From Andrena cerasifolii (lineage: Eukaryota > Arthropoda > Insecta > Hymenoptera > Andrenidae): a DNA stretch of 64,000 bases. The position numbers and the translations under genes were made by a program. The stretch is taken from positions 2,522,001-2,586,000 of the forward strand of contig NC_135133.1 of the NCBI RefSeq assembly GCF_050908995.1. The letters run 5' to 3'. Below the pieces are notes generated by a model. That model was not told the origin of the DNA, did no database searches, and saw only the letters and a list, made by a program, of their open reading frames with translations. Below are positions 12,156 through 25,512 of the stretch, in pieces (the stretch's first letter is position 1; every line of letters starts with the position of its first letter).

Positions 12156-12884
12156 ACAAGGAACACTATCGCAAGTATATGTCACAAAGGTCACAAAAAT
12201 GTAAATTAAAGATGCTCCAAACAGCTGGTCTGACCTTGAAAAATCAACAAAAGTGGAACAGGGGAAAAAAGAAAAATGAGGGAAAGAGAATGACAAATCT
12301 GTCTGTTCAAATTTAAATATCTGTATTATATGGAAATAAATTATAGTGTATGAATGATAACTCATTAATGATAGATAATAATTAGAAAAAATTAATGATA
12401 ATAAATGATAATACTAATGATGTCAGTGGCATGTTTAGACTGTTCTTCTGGTTCGCTGGTTGCAGTCATTGTGAAATTTATTATTGCTTCAATCACTTTT
12501 TTAAGCCTTCTTGTCGACAAGATTATCATAAATGTAATGGTTAATATTACTCACTGTTGTGATTTCATTAGTATCATATGATAATACTAATTATTATTAT
12601 CATTAATTTCTTCTAATTACGATCTATCAGTAATCTATTATCATTCATTTACTATAACGTATTTTCATATAATAGAGCTAATTAAATTTGAACACACGTA
12701 TTTGTCATTCTCTTTCTCTCATTTTTCTTCTTTCCCCAGTTCCACTTTCCTCAATTTTTCAAGGTCAGACCAGCTTTTGGGAGCATCTTTAGTTAACATT
12801 TTTGTCACCTTTGCGACATATACTTTCGATCTATATAAAAAAATCTACGCCATTCCATCGTCAATTGAATAGTGTTCCTTGTGA
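12156..12884. mobile_element. Long inverted-repeat (foldback) element
   Basis: The left arm (12156-12410) and right arm (12560-12884) are reverse complements. They begin CAAGGAACACTAT and share GGTCTGACCTTGAAAAAT, with about 40 bp extra in the right arm. The ORF spanning 12044-12316 overlaps the left arm. The same frame in the right arm is broken by stops, so I treat it as an element artefact rather than a gene. Confidence 0.65.
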
Positions 12885-13860
12885 GACACTTCAACTTTAC
12901 GAATGTACCGTGCAAGAATCAATTATCCAAACCAATACCCTCCGCCAATAAGTTGAAACAATCGAGCTGCCCCGGTGCCATTTTTATCATACTCCTAGAT
13001 ACCCGATAACGGGGCCACTCATACATAAATGAAATCCCTCGAAATCCCACGCTGTTTACTCGCGATCAATCGAACGGAACGGGGAAGACAACTAATAAAC
13101 GGTTAGCTTCGCGAGGGGTACCGATGGAAACGATATTGAAATCGGGGGAAATTAAAAAGCCTCCCTACCTCCGCCGTGGAAAATTCGATGCACGCAATCA
13201 GGTGAAAACGCTGGGAAGATTGCTAATGGGGAAATCGTGTTGAACTTAAAGATGTCCCTCTGGTCGAGGGCTCTTACGTTCGGTCTGCGGCGCGTTCCCG
13301 CCCGCAGGAAAACCGATCGAACGTTCCGTTTTTTTCCCCCTATTTTTCCACTGGGTCAGGCTCGCCGCGGCCGAGGGTTGTCACTAGGAAGTCGCGACCA
13401 TGCTTCCACGTGGGAATTAATTTCAACGCGACGGGATCAGGATCGCGCGTGGAAAGGGGGTGCAAATTCGCAGTAAAACAACGCCGGGGGAAAAGTACAC
13501 TTTATGGAGGCTCGGGTAACTAGGCAAACTTTGGGGACTTGTTCTAGACGCCTCGAAGATTGCGCTTGTGTAAGTGGAGATGCTTCTTTACTGAGTTATA
13601 AAGACGTTTTGCCTGTGATGGGGTTTTGAGTAAATGGCTGGCACGGTTGCAGAGCATACTATTTAATAAGTTTTGATGAGCCTAGTAGGTCTGAGCCGCT
13701 GAAGGGTAAAGGCTGAATCATGGCTAATTTTCGATTACTTATTATATTAGGTATACGATATAAGATTTTACAACCCCAATGCGAGATTGGAATGCGGGTT
13801 TCGTGAGGGATTTGGGATGGATCGTAGAAATTTGATAAGCTCCCATTTTCATTTTTCGGA
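12885..13860. other. GC-richer intergenic block
   Basis: About 12960-13500 is richer in C+G and CpG than its surroundings and holds no recognisable gene. It could be regulatory DNA or an unmethylated island; nothing more can be said from sequence alone. Confidence 0.3.
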
Positions 13861-13869
13861 AACTACTTA

Positions 13870-14260
13870 GTTTTGTTGCATTCGTTAGTGAACACTTGTT
13901 CGCGCACATTTTTATTCGAACGATCTCGGGTTCGAATGAACTTTTATTCGGATAAAATTCCGATCGAATGAACTTTCATTCGAACATATTTTTAGTCAGG
14001 TAAAATTCCATTCAAAAGCAGTTTTATTCGAATGAACTTACATTTTAATAAATGTTTATTTGGATGAAATTCCAGTCGACTGAACTTCGATTCAAATAAA
14101 CTTTGATTCGTATAAAAGTCCATTGAAATAAAATTCCATTCGCGTCAACTTTGCTTCGGATTAACTTTTGTTCGAGTAATGATGGAGTTTTATTGGAATA
14201 AACTTGCATTTTAATTGATTTTTATTCGCATTAACTTCCATGCGAAATAACTTTCGTCCA
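13870..14260. repeat. Degenerate short-period array (ATTCGAATGAACTTT-like)
   Basis: Words such as TTATTCGAATGAACTT, ATTCCATTCG and ATAAACTT recur every dozen or so bases with many changes. It looks like an old minisatellite that has decayed. Confidence 0.5.
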
Positions 14261-14751
14261 CTACTAAGTAATTAAATGATACCCCTCGTTCATTATCCAA
14301 GCGAAACTATTTCCAACAGCACGTAAAATTATCTACCACTGCAGTCCAACGTTCCCCCAGCTTTTTTATTATTCAAGAAAGGAAGAGCGGCAGAGGATTC
14401 GTGCTTTATCGCGAACGAGTAGCACCATTCGATTCGGGCCGCAGGAGCAGCAGCGTATAGGTGCGTCCCGCTGACAGGACACTTTATTTATTGCCACCCA
14501 CTGCACCAGACTCCTTGCATTCTGATATTTTTTATGATTGCGCACGTATAACACGCAACGTAGAAAATATTGCTGGCGACCGAAACTGACGTTACGGAAA
14601 TGTAATGCCAGTGGGGTACGTTTCGAAGGATTTTAAAAGAGATAGAACGGGTGGAATTGGAATTACCGTGGAATGGAATCATGATTATTAGTATAGTATA
14701 GTATATACACTTTAATTCCACCCCTCACTTCTCATTTCTATTCTATTTTCT

Positions 14752-14945
14752 ATGTATTTCTATTTTCATTTTCGTTCTCATTTTCATTTTCATTTTCATT
14801 TTCATTCTCATTTTCATTCTCATTCTTATTTTCATTCTTATTTTCATTTTCATTTTCATTCTCATTTTCATTCTCATTTTCATTCTCATTTTCATTCTCA
14901 TCTTCATTTCCATTTTCATTGTACATTTTTCATTTCTCATTACTC
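14752..14945. repeat. Hexanucleotide microsatellite (CATTTT/CATTCT)n
   Basis: About 30 near-perfect copies of CATTTT or CATTCT. ORFs on both strands here (His-Phe repeats on plus, Lys-Met repeats on minus) are products of the repeat, not genes. Confidence 0.95.
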
Positions 14946-15169
14946 ATTCTTTATCTCTATTTTTTCATTTTTCTCTCTATTGTTAAGTATAATTTGATAT
15001 AGTATGCATATATGTAGATTATTTTTATTCAACACGCAAAATGTTATGTATCCTTGCTATATAATGGGTTCTAACCCGTTTATGATTAATAAATAAATAA
15101 ATAAATAAATGATTGTCCAGTCTCTTAATTATTAAGAATTAAAGATATTTAGACTGTTGATTAAACAAA

Positions 15170-15740
15170 ATGTTAACTATCTTGACTCCATATTATCTGG
15201 ATTTTCGATTACCTGAATTCGATTATTTATTTCATAGCTAAGTTATCAATTATTCCTATGCCCTATTGGTTATATTATTATTGTACAGTACCTATTTGAA
15301 TTTCCAATAATATAAATATTGATTACTCAAATTGCCAGTCACCTAAATTACCCGTTACTTGATCTCTCAATTACCTAAATTATTAATTGTTTAATTCCCA
15401 ATTACTTATGTTAGTAATTACTCAAATCACCAGCTATCTAAGCTATCAATTATTCAGACCTCCAATTACATGAATCACCAATTACTCAAACTTCCAATTA
15501 CCTAAATTGCCGATTACTTGAACACCCAAATACCTAAATTATTAATTACTCAATTTTCTCAACCAATTATTCAAATTTCCAGTTACCTAAACTGCCAGCT
15601 GCTCAAACTTTCAGTTACTTAAATTGCTGATTACACCAACTTCCTATTGCCTAAATTACGTTTTACTCGAACACCAAATTACTTAAATTACCGATTACTC
15701 CAACTCTCAATTATTTAATTCCCTAGTTGCCGAGTCTCCC
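15170..15740. repeat. Degenerate short-period array (AATTACCTAAATTACC-like)
   Basis: AATTAC(T/C), CTAAATTA, ACTCAAA and similar words alternate at intervals of about 10-14 bp across almost 600 bp. No ORF crosses it. A shorter stretch of similar texture lies at 27040-27200 beside DAW1 exon 7. Confidence 0.55.
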
Positions 15741-16640
15741 AGTTTTCTTCGTTTTCTACTAAAATTTCCAGCATTCAGCTTCCCAATTTACTTCAACAAG
15801 TATAGCAACGTTTCAGAGTAATGCAACGTGCACTCGCGCTACCCAGACTTATGTCCAAATCACGGTCAGTCGTTTCAACTACATATTTTCTTCGATAAGA
15901 AGTAAGGGGATGCTGCAACTTTGAACTATATAGTGCTGTGTAGGAGACGCTTTTAGTTGAACCCTTTTCTTGCTCTGACGTCTCCTATCCCTATATCACC
16001 ATCCACGTTTACCAAACCCACTATGCTCCAATAAGTGTGAAACTTGGTGCTCAGAGGAGCCATAATCTTCACCGAAGCCCGCGGCGGGCGCTTGAACCAT
16101 TTATTTTAATCTCTCGTAAATCGTAAAACATAGTATACGTTCGTTTCAACAATTCTCCCCCGTGACATAGTAAACCAGATTTACTCCCTCAAGGATTATC
16201 TACATTCTCCTGGTATCCTGCGTTTCCTTCACTATTCGAGTAACATCTGAACATTTAATTTGATTTCTTACCCTGTCTACTATATGTACGTATATAAATT
16301 CCAATATTCCCCAATCTGCTAGACTTTTTCACTGACTTTTTCTCCTTCTATATTCATTTTGTATTTAACTAACACTCTATTTGGCCTTTCATCGTAGCGA
16401 GAACCTCACTTGAGCATTTGTATTCTCTGATTTCGCTTGACAAAGGAATTCGATCATTTTTGCAGCTCAAAGAATTCATGAAATGTAACACTACTTCAAA
16501 TTTAACTTCACAAGTACAGGTAGTTATAGTTTTTATACCAAAGATAATATTAATGGTTATTATATCGTTTTGGTTTTCTTTTAAAGATAATACATCTTTG
16601 TTGGTCCGAACCTTCATAAATAAAATGAAAGTATAATAGA
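15741..16640. other. Intergenic DNA, nothing recognised
   Basis: Overlapping short ORFs on both strands at 16369-16636 have no recognisable domain. Confidence 0.35.
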
Positions 16641-17213
16641 AAGTAGCATTTTTAAAAATTTGGTTCTGTGGTGAGCACTGCCATTCGGAACCAGATTATC
16701 TGAAATTAAAAAACAAAAAAGATTTCGCTAGTGTATTAATGTATCCTCAGGTTGGCGGAGAGAATTTTCCGAAATATTAATTTAAAACAAAGTGGCGGCT
16801 ATCTAAAGTTGAAATCCGGATTTCTTCGTGCAAAAATCACGCGAAAAAAATCAGGATTTCAACTTTAAATAGCCGCCATTTTGTTTGAAATTAATATTGC
16901 GGAAAATTCTCTCCGTCAACCTGAGGACACATTAATATACTAACGAAAACTTTTTTGTTTTTTAATTTTCGATAATATGGTTCCGAGTAGCAGTACTCAT
17001 CGCAAAAGCAAATTTTTAAAAATGCTTCTTGGTTATCGGTTATTAATTTATTATAAACTTAAATATTTTTCTACGAAAAAATTACCAAATGCTCTTTAAA
17101 TGTTGCTCTTTTAAGCGCAAAAAGTTTTATAAAAATATACGCTTCCTCTTCTTCAAAAAAAATTCACAAATATTCGCCTCTTTTCGTCCGCGTGACTAGG
17201 TATAACCCCTTAA
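16641..17213. mobile_element. TTAA foldback element, family A copy 2 (left arm truncated)
   Basis: Matches 821-1390 throughout. The first ~190 bp of the left arm are missing, and the right end is intact at TTAA 17210-17213, which is also the start of the next element. The arms fold around about 16833. Confidence 0.75.
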
Positions 17214-17969
17214 GGGTACTAGGCAGTAGTGCCTGTCTAAAATGAAGCATTTCTGTTTCAATTAATTACAAAGAAACCAATTGAAACTGAGACTTGTTCT
17301 TTGGCATAAAGTTTATTAACATCATAAGCTGTAAAAAAATTGTTTGTGGAGTCAAAAATATGCATTATATACTACGCTACAGATGGATCATTAAAAAGGC
17401 TTATTAAAAAAAGTTTCTTTTGCTTTACAGTGATAACTCAGAAACGGAGGTTCCAATCGATTCAAAACAAATTCGAGGATCTTCAGAAAATGTGTAGTTT
17501 CGGACCAGACCTAAATTAAAGTTAATGAAAACTCTTATTCTTTATGAAAATAAACTGAAACCCCATCGAGACCCCATTGATGAGGTTTTACCACCCCCCA
17601 AGCCCCAAAAGGTGAGGTCCTAGTTTATTTTCATAAAAAATAAGAGTTTTCATTAACTTTAATTTAGGTCTGGTCCGAAACTACACATTTTGTGAAGATC
17701 CTCGAATTTGTTTTGAATCGATTGGAACCTCCGTTTCCGAGTTATCACTGCAAAACAAAAGAAACTTTTTCTCAAAAAGCCTATTTAATGATCCATCTGT
17801 AGCGTCGTATATAATGCATATTTTTTACTAAACAAACCTGCTTTTTAAAACTTATGATGTTAATAAACTTCATGCCAAAAAACAAGTCTCAGTCTCAATT
17901 GGTTTCTTTGTAATTAATTGAAACAGAAATGCTTAATTTTAGACAAAAACTGCTGCCTAGTACCCTTAA
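17210..17969. mobile_element. TTAA foldback element, family C copy 1
   Basis: A 760-bp near-perfect palindrome with TTAAGGGTACTAGGCAG at the left and its complement at the right. Both outer edges are TTAA. The loop is about 17560-17620. A second, interrupted copy lies at 47887-49483. ORFs at 17895-18174 overlap its right arm. Confidence 0.8.
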
Positions 17970-20900
17970 GTTAAATACTTCTTCGAAACCATTCCGGACA
18001 TTCCCTACCCCAACACTGCACCATTCAAACTCAAATAAAAAAACAAATAGGGTAAACCAACCAGTAAATGACCGAATTGAATCTATAGATCCAGTAAATG
18101 ACCGCATACATTTAACAAGAATTGTACTTATTAATGTTTGCTTAATACGCGTGACTAAAAATATGGGATATTAAAAGTGCAACTACGCTCCACTTATAAA
18201 CATATAATAATGTTTAAATTTATAACTGACATTTCTTTGCCTAATGGTCATTCACTGGTACGCGGTCAATTACTGGTTGGTCTACCCTAGCACGAACATC
18301 GTTTTTACTTACCCACAGCTCCCTGCACCCTTATTGCCAGCAGCTCCAACAACCCTATCGATCATCGGCGCATCACAAACCTTACAGCGTACACCACAGC
18401 AGTGTCGCACACAATTCGATCCACACACGTGGGCATGCCGAAGCGGCGCGTGAGAGTAGCGAGACACCAGCGGTACCTGCTCCTTGGCGATATTTCGACG
18501 GCGCTCGTTAAGGTGGCAGTTAAATGTGACTGGAATTCCCGCGGCGATGCTTAATTATATTACACGTCTGCCACGAGTAGATTGCCCCGTTAATTAATTC
18601 GCGTCCACCGCGTTTCTTCCTCTTTTTCCCCGAGCCACACTACTAATTAAACGGGGCGACAGAGCAGCGACGGAGGCGCGAAGACGCTGGTAATTGGCGG
18701 TCCGGTGGCCAGTTTCACCTGTGCACGTTGGTCTGCCCTCGACGTAAGTCAGGCATTCGCTTCTTCTCCCACTGGCCAGCGCAGAATTAACTTTCAGTGA
18801 TCACTCTCGCGGCCCACTGTTCTCCTGCCAGTTTTGCCTGGCATCCCCTTCACTGGCAGCGTGCAATCGAGCTGACTCAAACGCGTCGGCCTTCTCCGCT
18901 CTTTTAATCTCCCCACTCGCTGTGTTCCCTAGTTGCCGCTTTCCGGACGCCCCGATTCTTCCTTTAATTACTCTTTGCCGCGAAACTGTGTCCCCTAGTG
19001 GTCTCTGTTAGCCTAACTTGTGGAACAAGGGATCTCCTGGTATGCTGGTTTCACTTTCGAAAGTTTCACCATTTCTGAAAAGGTGGGTGTCATAACTCGG
19101 GTGAGACGCGCAAGGCTACTGCAACCGGTTCGTTCAGAGTCCTGTGAACGGTGCATTTGGGATTTGTTTCTGGGTTAGTTTGAAGGTTCCCAATGACGTT
19201 GGTCTTCTTGTTGTCGGTCGGTGTCGATGCTCCGGGATGTAATTAGCATAATTCGCGCTTAATCTTCAGCATGACGCAGCTTGATGGCGCTGTGACGAGC
19301 AACTAGGTGGACGTTGGCTGCGATGGCAGGCTTCTTGGTACGCTGGGTGCCTGTGATCAACGTGGGTCGTTGGTATTTCAGATCGTTTCTCTGGCTTTTT
19401 ATATGCTTCTTTTGGAATGGTAATTTGACGAGGTAACTAGGCAGTGGAAGTTTGTATATTTGTTTATTTACTTGTGAAATAGAAGCTTCTATTTCGCCAC
19501 TGGACGGTTTTAGAAATGTAGGTACCTACGTATATTAGGTAACAAGTATTCATTGCGCATTTATCAAAGGATTGGCCATTTGTTTCTCTTTAAACTCTCA
19601 TTAGTCAATAACTTATGTAAGAGAGTACTAAATATCAACAGTGACTTGTCGTTGATACCTCATTTCAATCATCGCAACGCACACTTTCGAACGTATCTAC
19701 AGACATAAATAACAACACTCACTTCACTATTACTGTGTACCCAAGGAATTCATTTTAGGTCAATTCAGAATGCAAACCGAAATTCTCAAAAATTTTCTCT
19801 CCATCACCCGCCTCTCAGCATTCGAAGTTCATTAATCACTAGACACCATGCTCTTTGTTTTTTGCCTCTTTCAAAATTCTCTGCTGTCATTAAAAGAAAT
19901 TATTCACCCTCGAGGAACACAGTATTCCACTTCATCGTACTAAATTGTTTTTTTTTTTTAAAGTCTTCTTAATGGACAACGTTGTTCTCCAGAATTTCCT
20001 TTGTCTTTTATAAAGACTGCACGTCTTCGCTTTCAAATGTAACGCGCGCACAAGATAGTCCTATCTTCGAATTCCTTTTACGAATACTTCCCAGTCCCAA
20101 CGTGCCAGCCGATTTCGAATTAGCCACCAGCCGCGCCGACAGTGCCTCGCGAACTGACTAAGGTCAGCTACTGACTGTCTCGCGTGAAACGGAGCGGGGC
20201 TCTTGGTGCAAGTAAACAATCCTTCCCTAGTGACACTATCAAGGTGCCACCATACGGGTGATTAACTTCTCAGAAATTGGCTGTTGGACAAATTGAGCGT
20301 TGCCAATGTAGTTTTAGGGTGTAAATTTGTACGAGGGATTTTGAAAAGGTGTTCGAAATGAGGGACTTTCTGGGGATTTAATGAATTTTGATACAATTTT
20401 GATGATTCGTGTGACAATCTTCTCCAAAGTGGCGGAGTTTATAGTTACTCAGAAGTACCCATTATAATTTATGATTAGTATATTTTTAATTAGTACCATC
20501 TACCAAAGAAATACTCGAAGAAAATTTGCTGGAAGAATGCAATAATATCAGCACGAATTTCACAGAAAGTTAGTTGAATTTATACATAATGGATTAAAGC
20601 TGGAATATTGGAAGAATAACTACTTATTATATTTGTTTGTATACATTAAATATTGAAATTGGGCGAATATTTTTTTGCATGATTTTTGTTACTTCGGCGG
20701 ATAATAATACTTTTTTAAATAAACTGTGTACAATTTTTCAACTGAATGCAGCCAAAACAACTACCTATATTAATGTGAATTATTTAAAATTGCGAATTCT
20801 TACTTTGAAGTTGATTTAATAAAAGATGTTACATATAGGCTGGACGAATAGTTTTGTGAATAACTGTAGTTATTTTATGCGAAGGTGAATGCTGAGACTT

Positions 20901-22205
20901 TGGAATATGTATAGACTAGATCTTCTTAGGAACTCACGTCTGCGTAGGGGTTTCTGAAATTCAATATCACGAATTTTATGTTTAGTAAGCTTGATGATGA
21001 TTAATTAAATTGTTGGAACCTTTGATCGAAGAGGGCCACGTGTTATATCTTAAAGAAAGAGTGGTAGAAATTGAATTAAAAGTAAAAGTATGAGCTACAA
21101 GAGCTCCTAAAATTGAGTATCAGGGATATGTATTTTGCGTTTAATAGACTTGGAGATAATTAAGCATAATAAGGGGACTTTTGTTTGGTTGCTTGAGTCC
21201 CTGGTGGGGAATGTGATAGAAATTGAGACAAATATTGATATTTCAAAAGTTCGTAATACTAAGAATCAGGAGTTTAAGAAATCTACGAAATTGAAATCTA
21301 GCAACTAAATGAAATCTGGTAAGTGAATTAAATAACAATTAAAGGAATTCATTACTTTTAATGAATACCAAGACTAAGTAGTGTATGAATCGTTCAGATT
21401 TAAATATGTAATCTTCTTACTATTTAAGCAACGCAAATATTGGAAACAATATTTAGAAACCTGCGCTTGCGTATCGAAATTTTTAATTTGGAATTCTAAA
21501 TACTACCTGGAATGTATAAAATAGAAATATGGAAATATGGAAATAGTAAAAGCCATCCAAGTTGAAAACTAGAAATGCAATTTTTACAGTAGCTAAACAA
21601 GTGGAATTGAAACAAAGCCTGCTGTTGTCAGTAATAAACATTTCAAGCATGCATATTTCACATTTCCCACACTACAAATTTTTTAATAACTTAATCAGAA
21701 TAATAACTGGTTACTGATACCTTTAATAGCAAATCACACACATATCTTTAAAGCATCTTTAAAAACCACAGATCACAATTATTATTCCAACACAGAATTA
21801 AACACAGTAACATTTTCAACACTTTTATATTGTTTTGTTTTATTTATCAGTATAATGTAAAGAACAATATATTTAGACATATCGATACGTTGAAACAGCA
21901 TGGACGACATAAATTCACGATCTGATTACATATTCACGGTTTATTTGTATAAATTCGTATGCAGAGTGAGATCACAATGTGCTATTTTAAAAGCAACGTT
22001 TACTAAAAGTTGGAATGCGCGTTAAATTTAAAATCACAAATTCTTGGCACATCCCCAATGGCCCTCGAGATTTAAATTCTACCGTACGTTCTCGTACACT
22101 TTTTCAGGCACAAGTGGAATATTACCTATGTAGATAATAATTATAACTTTTATTAAGCAGAATTCATACGATTGAATAAAGTCGTTTGTCTTTATATTTA
22201 CACAA
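17970..22205. other. Long gene-free stretch with a GC-rich block
   Basis: About 18440-19400 is GC-rich with many CpGs, TAATTA-type homeodomain-like words and an E-box-like CACCTG, a composition often seen in insect regulatory DNA. No exon could be recognised. About 19450-22200 is ordinary AT-rich sequence with no supported feature. Confidence 0.35.
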
Positions 22206-22536
22206 TACAGTGGCTGGCGGATAGAGAATTCAATCCCGGGATCCCGGCTGTTTTTTGGATTCCATTTTTATATTTTTTAAATAGTGAATTTGGAATTTCG
22301 ACCGTAAATTTTGTTTAAAAAATTTTAAAACATATGATTTCGGCGAATTAAAATTTTAATTGACCGAAACTGTGCGCCGAAATCATATTTTTATATTTTT
22401 CAGTTGTTCATAAAGTAATTTACGTTTTTAAAAATTCTCGAAATTCTCGGGATATGTTATAACTCGATATATCAAATCCCGGGAGTTTTAGAATCCAAAA
22501 AGCAGCCGGGATGGAATTCCCTAGTGGCAGACTGTT
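22206..22536. mobile_element. Short inverted-repeat element
   Basis: The ends ACAGTGGCTGGCGGATAGAG (left) and a related complement (right, ending about 22534) are followed by GGGAATTC/CCCGG-rich segments that pair across the element (CCCGGGATCCCGGCTG versus CAGCCGGGATGG). It is about 330 bp and non-coding. CAGT ends would fit a mariner-type MITE, but the target duplication is not clean. Confidence 0.5.
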
Positions 22537-23340
22537 TAATAAATCTTGAATTTATTCATCCAGATTAATTAATTTTTAAAAACACTTTTCAAGGCAAAAG
22601 TTGGGTGATCATGCATGGAAAATGAAGTACGAAGGAATACTCAAGGGTTTTAATATTAAAAATAAATTCCAAAATTAGAGCTTTTCATGTACTATAATCA
22701 AGGTGGAGTGTGCAAATGCTGTGGTGGGGGTAATCTAGCGAGCATTTGAATTTGTGCAGACTATAGCTAGGATTTAGTTAATCTTCAATAACATTTAATG
22801 TTGGATACTTGTCGTACACGGTAGGAAGAAATTTTAATTCTCGAATTCGAAAATGCTACAGGCAGGCCAGTAAATTCTATCGTTAAGTCTTGTGAAGCAA
22901 ATCTGCAAGTCACTGTAGAAATCATTAAAATATTATAATTACCTACAAATTGCAGAGTATTATGTATGCGCATTAAGTCCAAAGTTTAACTCTATAATTT
23001 ATTATGCAGATTTTATTCTAGCTCGTGTTTTTCCGTTTGTTCAGCCTGATGACGATTCACAAAATGCAGCATAGCGTCGGTCATGTGACAATATTAAATA
23101 ACGTTAATTGTCAGGCGAAGGCTTTCAAGTTTTTACATGTCACGCTACCAAGCAGGAATTACGGAAGATTAAATTGTCTTACTGCTGTTTAATTACTCTG
23201 ATAATATCACACGTAACACAATCCTTAGCCAAAAATAGTTGATGTTCTTTTAATTGCCGTGCGATGTAACAGTGCTGTGGTGCGAGATTTTCACGTGGAG
23301 AATCTTAATTCGACGTTCGAACAATTACTCGGAACATGGT
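22537..23340. other. Intergenic DNA, nothing recognised
   Basis: No supported feature. Confidence 0.35.
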
Positions 23341-23620
23341 TTGCTGCGAAACCTTTATTAGCGAGAGAAATCAGGTTACCCGAATTTTTTTGAATCTGTG
23401 AAAAAAATTATCGTAAAGAAAATTGAATGGTTTTTATGTTGTAGAAAGCTGTGTAATTGAATTGTTTAAAAATTGTTGCTTTGTTGTGAAACTTTTACTA
23501 GCAAGAGAAATCAGGTTACCCAAATTTTTTTGAATCTGTGAAAAAAATTGTCATAAAGAAAATTCGAATGGTTTTTTATGTTGTAGAAAGCTGTGTAATC
23601 GAATTGTTTAAAAATTGTGG
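23341..23620. repeat. Two-copy tandem duplication, 140-bp unit
   Basis: 23341-23480 and 23481-23620 align along their whole length (for example AGAGAAATCAGGTTACCC and GTTGTAGAAAGCTGTGTAAT in both) with about a dozen differences. The divergence indicates an old local duplication. Confidence 0.85.
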
Positions 23621-23950
23621 CTGGGAACATTTTCCTGTTTAAATTACAAATTTTAAAGTATTATTTAGTTTTATTACGCAGTTCTATATGTCATAAAAAG
23701 ACATTAAGTTTTCATTGGAATAATTTTATTATATCCGCCACAGTTTTTAAGATATACTGCAAAATGGGAACACACTCATTAACCCCTAGGGGGTGCATTT
23801 AACTCTGAAGAACCGAAATTTGGCACAAACGAAAAATTGCCTGATACTTATTTTGAGGTCCTCTATAAACCTGTACAGTTTCAAAAAAATCGGAATGTTC
23901 GGGCAACCGAACTTCCCTTGTAGGTTGCATTTCAGAAAACATTGATTAAT

Positions 23951-24360
23951 CTTAATATATATAAAGCAGAAAGTGTTTGTGTGTTGGTCTGTCGCCTAAA
24001 AATTTTCGAACGGTAAACTCTGGGTTCACGAAATGTGTCCCAGCCCATGATGCCTAGCTAAGGGTACGTTTATGTTGGAGCTAGGAAAGAAACTAAAAGA
24101 GCGTCGATCGGACGCGTTTATCGTTGGTCATCTCTTAGAAAACGTAGATCTGTTCGTTGCTCCAATATAAACACTTCCATTATAAAACAATATAATGTAT
24201 TTCGACGCTTCGCTCGTATCGTCGCTCTGATCGCTTATCGCAGCTTGAACATAAAAGTACCCTAATCCAGATGAATGTGACTATTTTCACAAAAAATAAA
24301 ATAAAACAATAATTTTTTTATAAAATCAGAATCTAAATTTCGGGCGAAGCCGAGTAGTGA
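23951..24360 (+). repeat. Dispersed repeat, copy 2, interrupted
   Basis: Inverted relative to 5113-5331. Ends with TTTCGGGCGAAGCCGAG. It is interrupted at 24058-24266 by a short element. Comparison with copy 1 shows the sequence without the insert. Confidence 0.6.
24058..24266. mobile_element. PIF/Harbinger-like MITE in the dispersed repeat
   Basis: The ends are GGGTACGTTTATGTT and, at the right, AACATAAAAGTACCC, imperfect inverted repeats. TAA stands on both sides, whereas the uninterrupted copy at 5113-5331 has a single TAA at this point. A 3-bp TAA duplication fits PIF/Harbinger elements. About 205 bp, non-coding. Confidence 0.6.
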
Positions 24361-25512
24361 AGATAGTGTTACATAAAACTAGGAATTGAATTCTTGATCG
24401 CACTTGTGATATTATGCTTCATATATTGCACTTTGCGTAATATGTATTATGTTAAATATATATATATATAATACTACATTTGTAATAACATTACATCCTA
24501 AAAAGTATATTCATTTTAAAACTGTGCTCCATATGTATCCATTCAGTTCTATTATTTGTAGAATTTTAATTTTATTCTGTTCTATATTTTTGTAGAATTT
24601 TAATTTTATTCTTGAGTTGTAATCAATGCTCGCTAACTTCTTTAATACGTTTAGTCGTTTATAGCATAGTTCATATATTTAACGCGACTGTATCTTTACT
24701 GTGATCCTGATAAGCCAGCGACGTACGGAGTTTTGATTACTGTTAGCAGAAATTATAGTAGGTTTCACTAATGAAAACTTCGTGGCTTAGAAATGAACTG
24801 AAATAAACAGATGTCTCTGTTGAGTAACGATAACTTTCCTTTAATACGAGTGTTAAATTGACTAAATTTCGCTGAAACTACATTTTATACCGCGCTCCAT
24901 TATTCATTCGGGGGTCTGTATGCATTATTCAGACCAGATTCCCAGGAAAATTAATTACGATCATTCTTCAAAGTACATTAAACTTGACAATCTCGATATT
25001 AAAACTACAGAAAAGGGATGATAGTTTACTTTCGAGAAAAAATACATTATTTTCGTTTAATTAACAATCACAGAGGTATCACTCAAAACGTATGCTATAA
25101 TGCCAACTAAACTCGAAATTTAAATGGTAAATACTTTGCTTCCAACCTTTCAATGGTTTCCTAAAAATTTATTTCGAAGCAAATACTTTTGAGCGACTAT
25201 TTGACGATTTGCCTAAAAGAAATATTTACAGGAACAGGCAAATAAAGGCATAAATTATTTCAATGGCACATCCTCCCATTTTCACAATATTTTATACTTA
25301 AAATTTACACTCTTACTCCTCTACTGGAAAGTAGATTTAAACAACCCATAACAGACTCTACAATGAAAGTGTTAACTATATAATTAAAATTCTTGAAACT
25401 TTATAAGATCAAGATCTTCCTTAGCATCTGGAGTTTAGCAGCTGGAAGGTTCCGCTATTTCCCGAAAAGTCGTTATTTTGATTAAAAAGACTATGGAAAG
25501 TACATTTGCTGT
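24361..25512. other. Intergenic DNA downstream of DAW1
   Basis: AT-rich with no supported feature. Confidence 0.35.

Noticed and set aside
12044..12316. 90-codon ORF considered as a transposon protein
   Set aside because: It lies across the edge of a palindrome, the mirrored arm has stops in the same frame, and no domain is recognisable.
14743..14997. His-Phe and Lys-Met repeat proteins
   Set aside because: Translations of a hexanucleotide microsatellite.
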